Source of the DNA: Siphonodentalium dalli
Lineage: Eukaryota > Mollusca > Scaphopoda > Gadilida > Siphonodentaliidae
NCBI GenBank assembly: GCA_032622095.1
Contig: CP136061.1
Coordinates: 257,642,077 to 257,706,076 of the forward strand
Direction: 5' to 3'
Length of the DNA: 64,000 nt
Positions 12,106 through 24,389 of this stretch are shown here, one piece after another (within the stretch, counting starts at the first letter, position 1; each line of letters starts with the position of its first letter). The notes under the pieces are model-generated. The model saw nothing but the letters and a program-made list of their open reading frames with translations, was not told the DNA's origin and ran no database searches. Both the position numbers and the translations under genes were made by a program.

Positions 12106-12757
12106 GTTGTGTCCCGTAGTCTAGTGGTGAATGTAGAGTTGGCCGTGAACGGGAAAAACGACGAGTCCAGCAGGTTTGATAATTTTAAATTTTAAATAAG
12201 TCTCTGCCGATAAGCACAGTAGGTAGATATACAAAGGTGGTGATTCTGTGATCTAAGCGGGGGTCGGTCTGTATCTCTTAGACACGAGTTGTTATTCCAA
12301 TGGTTGCTATACAATAGGTTGCTACAAGAATATGATCTTGTTAATTATGCTTGTTTGTTCTTATACTATAGCATTGATACATCCAACGTACTGTGCTTAT
12401 TTATACAATTAACCATATCATTACAATCACTGGGGAAAGGAAGTTTATCCTTGATCCGGGAACACATCTAACAATAACTATAATATCTTATATACTATCG
12501 GACAGTTGACCTCTGAGCTACACTTTCGACACGGTCGAGGATTCGATCTGACATGGCAACGTCGGACTTTGTGTCGCCATCTGCATCCCCAGTACCATGG
12601 GCATCACGAATCAACCATGGATGCCACGATCAATGCTCTGAGAACGATTCCAGAAGCAAAAAAGAATCTCAGACAAAATTTGAAAAAAACACGTACTGGG
12701 CGAATTTCGACCGGATTCCTCTCGTAATGTCATAACTAGGGATGACAATAGGCTGGG
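12106..12757. other. No supported gene
   Basis: Begins with a tRNA-like string (GTAGTCTAGTGGTGAATG) that does not fold into a tRNA. Overlapping small frames at 12506-12735 lack features. Confidence 0.35.
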
Positions 12758-13497
12758 CAGACCGTCGGACCGGACGCCGACGCTAAACGGCTCTACCATG
12801 TGCAACAATTCGCGCAAACTGTCGGGTGGGAAGCCGACGCTAAATGGCTCTCCCATGTGCAACAATTAGCACAGACTGTCGGGTGGGAAGCCGACGCTAA
12901 ATGGCTGTCCCATGTGCAACAATTCGCGCAGACCGTCGATGGGAAGCCGACGCTAAATGGCTCTACCATGTGCAACAATTCGTACTGACCGTCGGATGGG
13001 AAGCCGATACTAAATGGCTCTCCCATGTGCAACAATTAGCACAGACTGTCGGGTGGGAAGCCGACGCTAAATGGCTCTATCATGTGCAACAATTCGCACA
13101 GACCGTCGATGGGAAGCCGACGCTAAATGGCTCTACCATGTGCAACAATTCGTACTGACCGTCGGATGGGAAGCCGATACTAAATGGCTCTCCCATGTGC
13201 AACAATTCGCGCAGACCGTCGGATGGGAAGCCGACGCCAAATGGCTCTCCCATGTGCAACAATTCGCGCAGACCGTCGGATGGGAAGCCGACGCCAAATG
13301 GCTCTCCCATGTGCAACAATTCGCGCAGACTGTCGGGTGGGAAGCCGACGCCAAAATGGCTCTCCCATGTGCAACAATTCGTGCAGACTGTCGGATGTGA
13401 AGCCGACGCTAAATGGCTCTACCATGTGCAACAATTCGCACAGACTGTCGGGTGGGACGCCGACGCTAAATGGCTCTACCATGTGAAACAATTCGCG
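12758..13497. repeat. 57-bp minisatellite, ~13 units, partial higher-order pattern
   Basis: Units run GGGTGGGAAGCCGACGCTAA, ATGGCTCTCCCATGTGCAAC, AATTCGCGCAGACTGTC. The period is 57 bp (19 codons), so several frames on both strands stay open. A three-unit block occurs twice in succession (about 12838-13008 and 13008-13178): an AATTAGCACAG unit, a 56-bp unit missing one base (CCGTCGATGGG), and an AATTCGTACTGACC unit. Confidence 0.9.
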
Positions 13498-13980
13498 CAC
13501 GTTAAAGATCTATACCGTGGCGAAGACACGGATTCGGCAAAACAAATCATGGACAAATCCTGGACAAATTCGGCAAATTGGTAATTGCACTGAAAACTCT
13601 TCAGATAAATACAGACAGACCCGCGATCAGGCTATGAACAAATTATTGACAGACTTCGCGACAATGTTCTCCTGTTGTCGCACATTTTCCATGAAATTTT
13701 AAAGCATGATGCATCAAACTGTATACTGGTATCACGACACTGACTTAGTATCAATATCAGTGAGTCAGCCAAAGATAGTTTGATAAGAACATCCAACCAA
13801 TAGTGTACTCCGGGTAAATTGTCGTAATAACTTGACGATAACATGGCGAATGATGACAATGTCTCATATCCACACGTTTCAATGAAAATTGATGAATACA
13901 GGATGAATTTGTCCGTGTAATTGTAAAGTTGGAATTGTAGATATGTGATCCTCCGTCACTGCGCGGCGTCAGTTCATTGT
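13498..13980. other. No supported gene
   Basis: AT-rich flank between the minisatellite and the LINE region. Short frames on both strands show no motif. Confidence 0.35.
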
Positions 13981-13984
13981 TTAC

Positions 13985-14280
13985 GGTGTTGTTGACATTG
14001 AAGCTCTTGTGAATTACACTGGTGCGTACAGTACATGTACATGTATATCCTCTCTTGTAAATGTACATGCATGTGCTTTGAAACAATCAGATTCAGAACA
14101 CTGTCAACTGGATTGTCAACATTCTAATAGTAATACTAATAGCTGCTCGTTGAGTCGTTGTTGTTATTATTGTCACTATTGGTTGACATCGAAGCTTGTG
14201 TTAATTGTACATGTATCCTCTCGTGTCAGTAAATGTGCCAGTGTTTTGATACTAAGTCACAACACTGCAATTTCATCATC
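13985..14280. repeat. Diverged ~170-bp tandem duplication
   Basis: GTTGACATTGAAGCTCTTGTGAATT ... GTACATGTATATCCTCTC recurs as GTTGACATCGAAGCTTGTGTTAATT ... GTACATGTATCCTCTC, about 180 bp later. Upstream of the LINE remnant. Confidence 0.45.
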
Positions 14281-14339
14281 AGTACTGCGTCGAATGAAGT
14301 CAGACCCGGGCGGTGTATCATGCCATGATTAACATGAAT

Positions 14340-15748
14340 CTCTACTCTCGTCAAGGGGCTCGTCAGGGAAATATTCTCTCCCCATTTTTACTACATGGTC
14401 TATGTTGACGAGTTGATATGTACCCTCGCAAATTCCCCGTATGGCCTACACATGCTCGGAGTAAATTGCACATGCCCAACACATGCTGATGACATGGTTT
14501 TATTATCACTCAATAGTGTTGGATTATCAGCTCTTATTGATATGTGTTTTGAATAAAAGCAAAAAGTGGCGATATAAGTATAATTCCAATAAATGCTCGG
14601 TAATAGTATTCAACGAAACAAAGTCAGAGTTCTCTCGTCAACATCGCGTCTGGAACTTAGGGACATATACTCTACAAGAATGTTCAGAAGTTACCCATCT
14701 TGGTATTCCACTCGATAAATACGATTATATTTCTGTCTTCATTGATCGGATATGTGATAAAACCCGAAGTACATTCATGATGTTAACGAACGCAGGAATA
14801 TACCCCGGTGGCATTACACCAAAAAGTTGTTCGTTGATTTATTATTCGGTGGTCATTCCAAAAGGTTTATACGGATCTGAAATTTTATGGTGTGTGAATA
14901 AAACTCTATGCGACCGTCTCGAGAGAATGCACCGTTTCTGTCTAAAATATTATCAGGGTCTTCATAATCGCACACAAACAGTCATAGCTCAAGGATTAGT
15001 CGGTATGTCGTCAATGGTATCATTAATAGAAAAACGTAAACTGTCATTTATTGGTTCAATATGCAATCTTTCGTCGAACAAAACCGCCAAAGATGTATTT
15101 ATTACACGGTTATACCAGTATCTAATGTTTCCTACAGCTTCACATTCTACATTGGACAAATATGGAATGACCGAATATTTCGAGAAATTCTTATTAAATG
15201 TGACCTTTCCAAACAAATTATCATGAAAAAATATAAGGAAGACCTCATGGTTAAATATAAATAGAGATGAATGGGAATGTAGCAAAGGCGATGATACTCG
15301 ATTAAACCTTTTCTCGGCACTTCAGCCTAAATTATGCATGTCTAGGCTATGGGAAAACTGTTACATATATCCTAAGCATAAAGATTCGTATCTCCTTGTT
15401 GCACGTCTTATTTCCATTCTTGAAACGGACGAACAATCGTGCCCATTGTGTGATAGAAAACACAATGATCTGGTCAGACAAGCATTAATCGAGTGTGTCT
15501 CAATATGTGATAACCGTAATATGTTTGAATTTGACTTATTAAACGAATTTCATGTAGACGTATACATGCAATATGATAGTTTGAAAGCGGAATCCAAAAC
15601 GCGAGTTCTATTATCCGGAATAGCTGAACTTGACCATTGTATACGCGAAATTGATAATGAACTGATCGATTTTTTCGTTAGGAAATCAGCTTCTCTCTGG
15701 AAAGCATATGTTGATAGCATATCATCATTTATGCTTGTACCTCCATAG
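14340..15748 (+). pseudogene. Decayed LINE reverse transcriptase, C-terminal part
   Basis: This is the 3' half of a non-LTR retrotransposon ORF2. An RQGARQGNILSP motif near 14346-14390 marks the reverse-transcriptase finger/palm region. The catalytic box at 14482-14493 reads HADD instead of Y/FADD. A THLGIPLDKY stretch and the long thumb and C-terminal region follow, ending in a CPLC...C zinc-knuckle-like motif with the expected histidine replaced. Frameshifts are needed near 14385 and 14545, and an in-frame TGA sits at 15224-15226, after which the same frame resumes and ends with TAG at 15746-15748. The copy is 5'-truncated and dead. Clade unassigned; it differs from the LINE at 62-63 kb. 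Confidence 0.85.
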
Positions 15749-16085
15749 TTCTGTATTGAAATGATATATACGTACGCGTAACATACGAGTGCATATCTAT
15801 ATCTCTATGACTGTATATAATATGTGTAATTGATATGTATAATGAACATATAGACGCATACATGTATTATGCAACCACAATCAATTGTATATAGCTGGTA
15901 TTCGTCGCGAATTATACTCAAACCATTTTCGACATATTGTTTCAACACGCACATTATGCCAATGAATATGTTTAATGTATAATTATGTTAATTATGTAAT
16001 AATGTGTATGTGATTGTGTACACTATATCTTCGTTTATGGAGGAAATAAAGTCATATAAAGTCATATACATATATATATATACAT
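15749..16085 (+). mobile_element. 3' UTR of the LINE fragment
   Basis: Noncoding AT-rich tail after the ORF2 stop. It ends in GGAGGAAATAAAGTCATATA, the AATAAA signal then short GTCATATA and (TA)n repeats, as expected for a LINE 3' end. Confidence 0.6.
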
Positions 16086-16690
16086 ATTAAATATCAGCAG
16101 AGTAAGATTCAGTCATACTGTAAGAAGTCATTGCCGTATATAAAATGATCGCCGATAAATATACTATTGAATTTTGACGGCATGACTTTAAATCACGAAA
16201 ATATTTAATTTAGACAATTTTCATGGGCACATAAAATAACGGTATGGGACCGTCAAACTGATGATACGGTATTGGACCATCGATTATGACGGCCCGAAAC
16301 AGTCGAACCGACAGTAATTTCTAACAGTGCGGCCAGAAGTAATGCTTGCAGGCAAACCAAGAATGTCTCGGTGAGTGTTTGAAGCGTACTGCCAAGAAAG
16401 AGAGCAAACAGGTGAATTTCACCAAGAGCAAGCAGCTCCATCGAAGTGGCTATGTCATAACGTGTCAGTATTCCCTCCCAGAATTGAAACACTTCTACGC
16501 TGGGATGAATTTAACAAAATATTTATTAATTGTTTTATTTCTGAATTTATCCGTTATTTAGTCAATGTAAGAGACCTTTCGCAAAATCATTATCACGATT
16601 ACGGATATGATATATTATTACCACTTTATAGGGCGTTCTCTAGGCCATTGATAATGTTTTTCGGGGCGTTCCAAATAGCGTATTGTTACC
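16086..16690. other. No supported gene
   Basis: AT-rich sequence. Overlapping frames at 16253-16561 have no recognisable family or splice boundaries. Confidence 0.35.
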
Positions 16691-16697
16691 AAAACAG

Positions 16698-16750
16698 CGG
16701 GCCGCGGGCCGATAATGAGAAGCCTAGTTCATTATCGGCCCGCGGCCCGG
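16698..16750. repeat. GC-rich palindrome
   Basis: CGGGCCGCGGGCCGATAATG and CATTATCGGCCCGCGGCCCG are exact reverse complements (about 21-bp arms) around a ~10-bp loop. Very GC-rich against an AT-rich background. Confidence 0.8.
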
Positions 16751-17128
16751 AAACTAGATCTCGTTTATTATCGCGCGAGTTACGTCCCTTCAACTTCCGA
16801 TCTGGCGTGTTTATTTCAAGAAAATAATGGGAAGATGTATCCGATTTTCCCGACACTATAGTGGTTTTATGATTGGAATTCACGCTATATTATTAAATTA
16901 TTGTATCAAGCGGAAGTATGCATTAATAATTTTAGCTGTCAACCTCTCATTGTTTGTTACTCGTCTTCAATGCTTGTTTTTTCCCTGTCCTATTTTCGAG
17001 ACTCTGTGTGAGTGTGTCAGCTGACAAGTCAAATGATATCAAATTTAAATGTTCTTGAAAATATTTCTCTCTTAATCTACTTCATTATTCCACTGGATCC
17101 TTAAATGGGTCAAATGTCCAAAACTGTG

Positions 17129-17327
17129 GTAATAATAGTAATAACATGATTCCATCGGGCATTATGGTTTATTAACGGCCCTCTGGAATGATTAACAGCC
17201 CTCGGGCCTATTAGCGTCCCTCGACTTCGTCTCGGGCCGCTAATAGGCCCTTGGGCTGTTAATCATTCCAGCCGGGCCGTTAATAAACCATAACGCCCTC
17301 AAAAATCATGTTATTGTTATATTATCA
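17129..17327. mobile_element. Hairpin MITE, ~95-bp arms
   Basis: Left arm ATGGTTTATTAACGGCCC, GGAATGATTAACAGCCC, GGGCCTATTAGCG; right arm CGCTAATAGGCCC, GGGCTGTTAATCATTCC, GGGCCGTTAATAAACCAT. The arms extend outwards to AATAACATGAT and ATCATGTTATT. The loop is about 10 bp. The whole element is one long imperfect palindrome. Confidence 0.8.
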
Positions 17328-17899
17328 TCGTAAGGTGGACACCATCGCACAACTTACATACGATGGTTAGTTGGTGAGACGGCATATATTCAGTAACACA
17401 TGCATTCGATGGAGAAAGTAATGTGTATCGCTGTCAGACCCCATATTCTTATCCGTTAATGATATAATGTCCCCAAGCAGGACTGGTGGCACATCCTTGA
17501 CACATCTGAACATACATGTAACTGTGTGGGGTACATGTATATTTCTTAAGAAACCCTGTCCATAAATATCGAAAATTTGGCCGTATACTGACAAGATTGG
17601 TGTACAATCGGGTAATCGTAATCGTGATTTTGCGCAAGGTCTCTATCTAGCAGTAGCTAGTTATCTCCGGTTACCCCAATCGATTTAATCAGGATACTCA
17701 TTTTGATATATAACTCTAAGATATATAATAGTGAACCCCGATTAGATATTGTTTGGTATATAATCATTGGCGTATTGCCTGCCTTTAGATTGTCCTTGAA
17801 CACGTGTACAACCTTGACCTTTCCACCGAATCCCTAGTGGCGGGCATTATCACGCAAAGCTTAGCGCTTTGTCAATTTAAACATCAATGTAGATTAAAC
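17328..17899. other. No supported gene
   Basis: Short minus-strand frames near 17367-17637 have no family features. Nothing else is visible. Confidence 0.35.
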
Positions 17900-17980
17900 A
17901 AGGTATCAATCATTCGATATAAGGTCCCAGAAGGTTTAACAAGGTATCAATCATTCGATATAAGGTCCAAGAAGGTTTGC
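17900..17980 (+). repeat. 41-bp direct repeat, two copies
   Basis: AAGGTATCAATCATTCGATA followed by TAAGGTCC(C/A)AGAAGGTTT occurs at 17900 and again at 17941. It leads straight into the first spacer of the satellite region. Confidence 0.75.
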
Positions 17981-18127
17981 AGTAAGTTGCCTGTAATGAT
18001 CACAAATTGGGTTATCAGCAATGAACGTCACATTGTGGCCATATATAGATATGAGTCATCATCACGTGACCGTTTCTTTACTATTCACTAATTGTTGAGT
18101 AATCCCCTCAGGAAATGTTATGCCGAT
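17970..18127 (+). repeat. Satellite spacer, copy 1
   Basis: A ~158-bp non-repetitive segment (AGAAGGTTTGCAGTAAGTTG ... CAGGAAATGTTATGCCGATC) that recurs at 19421-19580 and 20066-20226 with only a few differences. It contains GGGTTATCAGCAATG and CATCATCACGTGACCG. Confidence 0.85.
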
Positions 18128-19420
18128 CCAACATACAACATACAACATACAACACATACAACATGCAACATACATACAACATACACCATACAACACATAC
18201 AACATACAACATACATACAACATACATAGAACATAGAACAAACAACATACAACACATACAACATACAACACATACAACATACAACATACAACACATACAA
18301 CATACAACATATACAACATACAACATACATACACCATACAACATACACCATAAAACATACAACATACAACACATACAACATACAACATATACAACATACA
18401 ACATACAACACATACAACATATAACATGCAACATACAGCATACAACAACAACATACAACATACAAAATACAACATACAACATACACCATACAACACATAC
18501 AACATATAACACATACAACATACAACACACAACACATACAACATAAAACACATACAACATACAACATACAACAACATACAACATACAACATAAAACATAC
18601 AACACATACAACACATACAACATACAGCACATACAACATACAACACATACAACACATACAACATACAACATACAACACACAACATACAACACATACAACA
18701 TACATACAGCATACACCATACAACATACAACAACATACAACATACAACACATACAGCAAACAACATACAACATACAACATACAATATACAACATACAATA
18801 TACAACATACAACACATACAACATACAACTCATACAACATACAACATACACCATACAACACATACAACATACACCATTCAACATACAACATACAATATAC
18901 AACATACAACACATACAACATACAACATACAACACATACAACACACAACATACAACACATACAACATACAACACACAACACATACAACATACAACACATA
19001 CAACATACAACATACTACATACAACATACAATATACAACACGTACAACATACAACATACAATTTACAACACATACAACATACAACACATACAACATACAA
19101 CACATACAACATACAACATACACCATACAACATACAATACATACAACATACAACACATACAACATACAACATACAACACGTACAACACATACAACACATA
19201 CAACATACAACACATACAACATACAACACATACAACATACAACATACAGCATACAACACATACAACATACAACACATACAACATACAACACATACAACAT
19301 ACAACATATACCACATACAACATACAACACATACAACATACAACATACAACACATACAACATACAACATACAACATACAACACATACAGCATACACCATA
19401 TAACACATACAACATACAAC
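18128..19420. repeat. CATACAA-type satellite, array 1
   Basis: About 1.3 kb of ACATACA, ACACATACA and related units with almost no G on the plus strand. The minus strand reads TATGTTG/TGTATG repeats, giving frames rich in Met, Tyr, Val, Cys and Leu. These frames follow from a stop-free repeat. Confidence 0.95.
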
Positions 19421-19580
19421 AAGAAAGTTTGCAGTAAGTTGCCTGTAATTATCACAAATTGGGTTATCAGCAATGAACGTCACATTGTGGCCATATATAG
19501 ATATGAGTCATCATCACGTGACCGTTTCTTTACTATTTACTAATTGTTGAGTAATCCCCTCAGGAAATGTTATGTCGATC
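19421..19580 (+). repeat. Satellite spacer, copy 2
   Basis: Second copy of the 17970-18127 segment. Differences include AAGAAAGTTT for AGAAGGTTT, GTAATTATC for GTAATGATC and ATGTCGATC for ATGCCGATC. Confidence 0.9.
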
Positions 19581-20065
19581 CAACATACAACATACAACAC
19601 ATACAACATGCAACATACATACAACATACAACATACAACACATACACCATACATACAACATACATACAACATAGAACATAGAACATACAACACATACAAC
19701 ATACAACACATACAACATACAACACATACAACATACAGCATATACAACATACAACATACAACATACAACACATACATCATACAACATACAACACATACAA
19801 CATACAACATACAACACATACAACATACACCATACAACACATACAACATACAACACATACAACATACAACATACAGCATACAACACATACAACACATACA
19901 ACATACAACATACAACACATACAACATACAACATACAACACATACAACATATAGCACATACAACATACAACACATACAACATACAACATACAACACATAC
20001 AACACATACAACATACAACATACAACACATACAACATACACCATATAACACATACAACATACAAC
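19581..20065. repeat. CATACAA-type satellite, array 2
   Basis: The same short units as array 1 but only ~485 bp long. Its opening (ACACATACAACATGCAACATAC) repeats the opening of the other two arrays, so array plus spacer was copied as one block. Confidence 0.95.
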
Positions 20066-20226
20066 AAGAAGGTTTGCAGTAAGTTGCCTGTAATGATCAC
20101 AAATTGGGTTATCAGCAATGAACGTCACATTGTGGCCATATATATATATGAGTCATCATCACGTGACCGTTTCTTTACTATTTACTAATTGTTGAGTAAT
20201 CCCCTCAGGAAATGTTATGCCGATCC
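20066..20226 (+). repeat. Satellite spacer, copy 3
   Basis: Third copy of the spacer, again ending GGAAATGTTATGCCGATC. It carries TATATATATGAG where the others have TATATAGATATGAG. Confidence 0.9.
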
Positions 20227-21460
20227 AACATACAACATACAACACATACAACATGCAACATACATACAACATACAACATACAACACATACACCATACAAC
20301 ATACATACAACATACATACAACATACATACAACATACAACATAGAACATACAACACATACAACACATACAACATACAACATACAACACATACAACATACA
20401 ACATATACAACATACATACACCATACAACATACGCCATACAACATACAACACATACAACATACAACATACAACATACAACATACAACAAACAACAAACAA
20501 CATACAACATACCACATACAACACATACAACATATAACATGCAACATACATCATACAACATACAACATACAACATACAACATACAACACATACAACATAT
20601 AACATGCAACATACAACATACAAAATACAACATACAACACATACAACATACAACACATACAACATACAACACATACAACATACAACATAAAACACATACA
20701 ACATACAACATACAACAACATACAACACGTACAACATACAACACATACAACATACAACGTACAACACATACAACATACAACATACAACACACAGCATACA
20801 ACACATACACCATACAACATATACAACATACATACACCATACAACATACGCCATACAACATACAACACATACAACATACAACATACAACATACAACATAC
20901 AACAAACAACATACAACATACCACATACAACATACAACACATACAACATATAACATGCAACATACATCATACAACATACAACATACAACATACAACATAC
21001 AACACATACAAAATATAACATGCAACATACAACATACAAAATACAACATACAACACATACAACATACAACACATACAACATACAACACATACAACATACA
21101 ACATAAAACACATACAACATACAACATACAACAACATACAACACGTACAACATACAACACATACAACATACAACGTACAACACATACAACATACAACATA
21201 CAACACACAACATACAACACATACAACATACAACATACAACATACATACAACATACACCATACAACATACAACAACATACAACATACAATACATACAACA
21301 TACAACATACAACACATACAGCATACAACACATACAACATACAACATACAACACATACAACATACAACATACAGCATACAACACATACAACATACAACAT
21401 ACAACACATACAACATACAACATATAACACATACAACATACAACATACAACATACAACAT
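20227..21460. repeat. CATACAA-type satellite, array 3
   Basis: About 1.23 kb of the same units with internal duplications of several hundred bp; for example a CATACACCATACAACATACGCC block appears near 20410 and again near 20828. It ends abruptly at AGCTCTGAAGTG. Confidence 0.95.
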
Positions 21461-22050
21461 AGCTCTGAAGTGAAGGAACAACTTTTTGTCATGACTCAGA
21501 TTCAGGTAAATAGTTTCCCAAACAACATCACTATTTGCAAGTCTGGTGACTATGCGACCATGTCTGGTGACTACGTGGTGACTACATGATGACTACGTGA
21601 TGACTACGCGGGCAATTTGTTTCATGCTGACATTACTTACAGGTTGAGGGACATAATAAGGAAGAAAATGGGTGGGATGAAGTTAAGGCCTGTTGGTACA
21701 GTTGTACTCTGAGAGATATCAATCCCGGACTAATAATGAATTTCCACAGTTTCAGGCGAGGGGTCAAGCTACGCATTCGTATTTGAAAATGGTGCAAAAT
21801 CCGCTTCTTAATTGGATGTATGTGTTTATTATATATCTAAGATTGATCGTATAGTAAATATCAAGGACGTACCCAAAAGTTCAAATAGAAATGTTTTTTT
21901 TTACGTGTTGATGGATTCTGTCAAAACACTCATTCTTATCTGAAAATGTTGCAATAAAAAACATTTCTTAAGCCATGTTTTAACGATCAGTGTAGTATAC
22001 AGGCGTGACCAGAACAAATTACAGGCTGGTACTCGAAGGTTCATTTAAAA
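21461..22050. other. No supported gene
   Basis: Unique flank. A small cluster of GTGACTAC(A/G)TGATGACTACG repeats lies at about 21545-21610. Confidence 0.4.
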
Positions 22051-22051
22051 A

Positions 22052-22630
22052 TGATTTTGGTAGGGCCTTGGCCCTTTAAGTGATTTTGGTAGGGCCTTGG
22101 CCCTGTAAGTGATTTTGGTAGGACCTTGGCCCTTTAAGTGATTTTGGTAGGACCTTGGCCCTTTAAGTGATTTTGGTAGGAACTTGGCCCTTTAAGTGAT
22201 TTTGGTAGGGCCTTGGCCCTTTAAGTGATTTTGGTAGGACATTGGCCCTTTAAGTGATTTTGGTAGGACCTTGGCCCTTTAAGTGATTTGGTAGGACCTT
22301 GGCCCTTTAAGTGATTTTGGTAGGACCTTGGCCCTTTAAGTGATTTTGGTAGGGCCTTAGCCCTTTAAGTGATTTTGGTAGGGCCTTGGCCCTTTAAGTG
22401 ATTTTGGTAGGACCTTGGCCCTTTAAGTGATTTTGGTAGGGCCTTGGCCCTTTAAGTGATTTTGGTAGGGCCTTGGCCCTTTAAGTGATTTTGGTAGGGC
22501 CTTGGCCCTTTAAGTGATTTTGGTAGGGCCTTGGCCCTTTAAGTGATTTTGGTAGGGCATTGGCCCTTTAAGTGATTTTGGTAGGACCTTGGCCCTTTAA
22601 GTCATTTTGGTAGTACCTTGGCCCTTTAAG
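22052..22630 (+). repeat. 29-bp minisatellite, ~20 units
   Basis: Units of TGATTTTGGTAGG(G/A)CCTTGG followed by CCCTTTAAG. Each contains the near-palindromic AGGGCC-TT-GGCCCT. Homogeneous, with one unit missing a T (about 22290). Confidence 0.95.
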
Positions 22631-22945
22631 CTGTAATTGCGGAAATATTTAAAGAATTGGGTTTGTTCAGTTAATCCGACAATTCAGGCAATCAAAATGA
22701 AGTTTCTATGCAATTGGATGCGTCATTAACATGTATATAATTATAACATTGTAACATCTGTCACATGTACAACTGCATAGCATACAGTATAAGGGAATTA
22801 ATCTCATTTATGAGCAATCAACTTTTTTCCCCTCAAGGTGTGTATAAATTTGTAAGTGGCCGATTAACATACTTGGCACAATTTCGTGATGGCAGTGGTC
22901 AGACCAGCATAGCGAGGGGACTGAACTCTTGCAGTTTGACATGCA
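22631..22945. other. Open stretch with acidic tail, uncertain
   Basis: An ORF runs 22765-23028. In a different frame, 22885-22992 encodes a short acidic stretch with HEDGEDDSIDADENER before a stop. It has no start codon or clear splice sites, so it may be only the edge of the GAT repeat. I do not call a gene. Confidence 0.2.
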
Positions 22946-23580
22946 TGAAGATGGTGAAGATGATTCTATTGATGCTGATGAAAATGAAAGATAATCTTGA
23001 GATAACGATGTTGATGATGGTGAGATGACGCCGACGATGCTGCTGCTGCTGATGATGATGACGATGATGATGATGACGGTGATGATGATGATGATGATGA
23101 TGGTGATGATGCTAACGACGATGATGATGATAATGACGATGATGATGATGATGCTAACGACGATGATGATGACGACGATGATGATAATGATGCTGATTAT
23201 AATGGTGATGGTGGTGGATAGACCATGGTTATGATAACGATGATAATGATTATGGTGGTGGTGAGACCATGGCGATGATGATGATGATGATCATGATGAC
23301 GACGGACGATGATATTGATGACGATGAGGATAACCACGCTGATGATGATTAATGTAATGATGGTGTGATGTTGATGATGATGATGGTGATGATGGTGGTG
23401 GTGAGACCATGGCGATGATGATGATGATGATGATGGACGACGATATTGATGACGATGAGGATGATCACGCTGATGATGATTAATGTAATGATGATGTGAG
23501 GGTGATGGTGATTATGGTGATGATGGTGACGAGGATGCCATGATGTTGATGATGATGACGATGATGGTTATAATAACGAC
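22946..23580 (+). repeat. (GAT)n-rich microsatellite region
   Basis: About 600 bp dominated by GATGAT with GAC, GGT and GCT variants. Within it a ~138-bp block starting GGTGAGACCATGGCGATGAT and running to GCTGATGATGATTAATGTAA is duplicated (about 23260 and 23398). Confidence 0.9.
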
Positions 23581-24385
23581 GATTATATATACGCCTGGTG
23601 ATCCTAATATGATATGTAAATAGTGTAAATATGTTTCTTAACTCAGGATTGGGTTCATTAAAGCAACAATATGCACACATTCCACGTTGCTAATGCAAAG
23701 CCTCATGCTAAGGGTGTGTTTACATTGGTGTAGATCTGTATAAAGTTCTACACGCATACTAGTGTAAATGGGTTGATATAGAAATGCACACAGAAAGAAA
23801 ACGGTATTCGTTCGTGTGAGCAAAAATCGTGCCCGTTATAAGTCACGGTCAACACCGATGCATTGCGACAGGCAAATCTGATTTGATTAATTGTTACTCG
23901 GGCTTGGCGAATGTCCAAATCCTTCTTTGTCATTTCAATCCATGTATTTCACACTGTGTAAGCGAGAACTTTGTGCTGGTGCGTGTGGTGACAAAGTAAA
24001 TTATACCTTGAGCTACCATATGGCCACCCTCCCCCTGTGCGGATTTTAGCCGACTATGTTTTTCCGATAGAGGGATGTATTTCAATCATTCTTCTGTTTG
24101 TTTGCCACTCGGGCGTGGGGGCTTTTTCATTTTATAGCGATTTTTATAAAACTACTGTGATTTTTCGCGATAAAATCCTTATTGGGGGTAGGGGAAATAT
24201 TTCTCTCAAAATTAATACTAAAACTGTATGTATCTTCTCAAACTCAGTTTCATTCGAACTGAATATAACAAGTGTCTGCGTAGATAGCGTCACATGGGCA
24301 CCTGACTCGATATTTTTCTTAATGTGACACCGATGATTTTTAGTTTATTTTGAAGATATATCTGAAAAAGTACAGTGTTAGTGTG
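23581..24385. other. No supported gene
   Basis: AT-rich sequence. A 96-codon plus-strand frame at 24037-24327 has no recognisable features. Confidence 0.35.
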
Positions 24386-24389
24386 GTCG

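Noticed and set aside
12111-12185. Possible tRNA gene
   Set aside because: The A-box-like GTAGTCTAGTGGT is present but there is no proper B box (GGTTTGATAAT instead) and no acceptor-stem pairing.
12611-13584. Overlapping ORFs with a 19-residue repeat
   Set aside because: A product of the 57-bp minisatellite; open on both strands.
18062-21492. Very long ORFs (up to ~440 codons) rich in Met, Tyr, Val, Cys
   Set aside because: They lie in the CATACAA satellite; the repeat unit has no stop in those frames and open frames occur in parallel on both strands.
22052-22630. Regular repeats that might suggest a CRISPR array
   Set aside because: The 29-bp units are contiguous with no variable spacers, and the window is eukaryotic.
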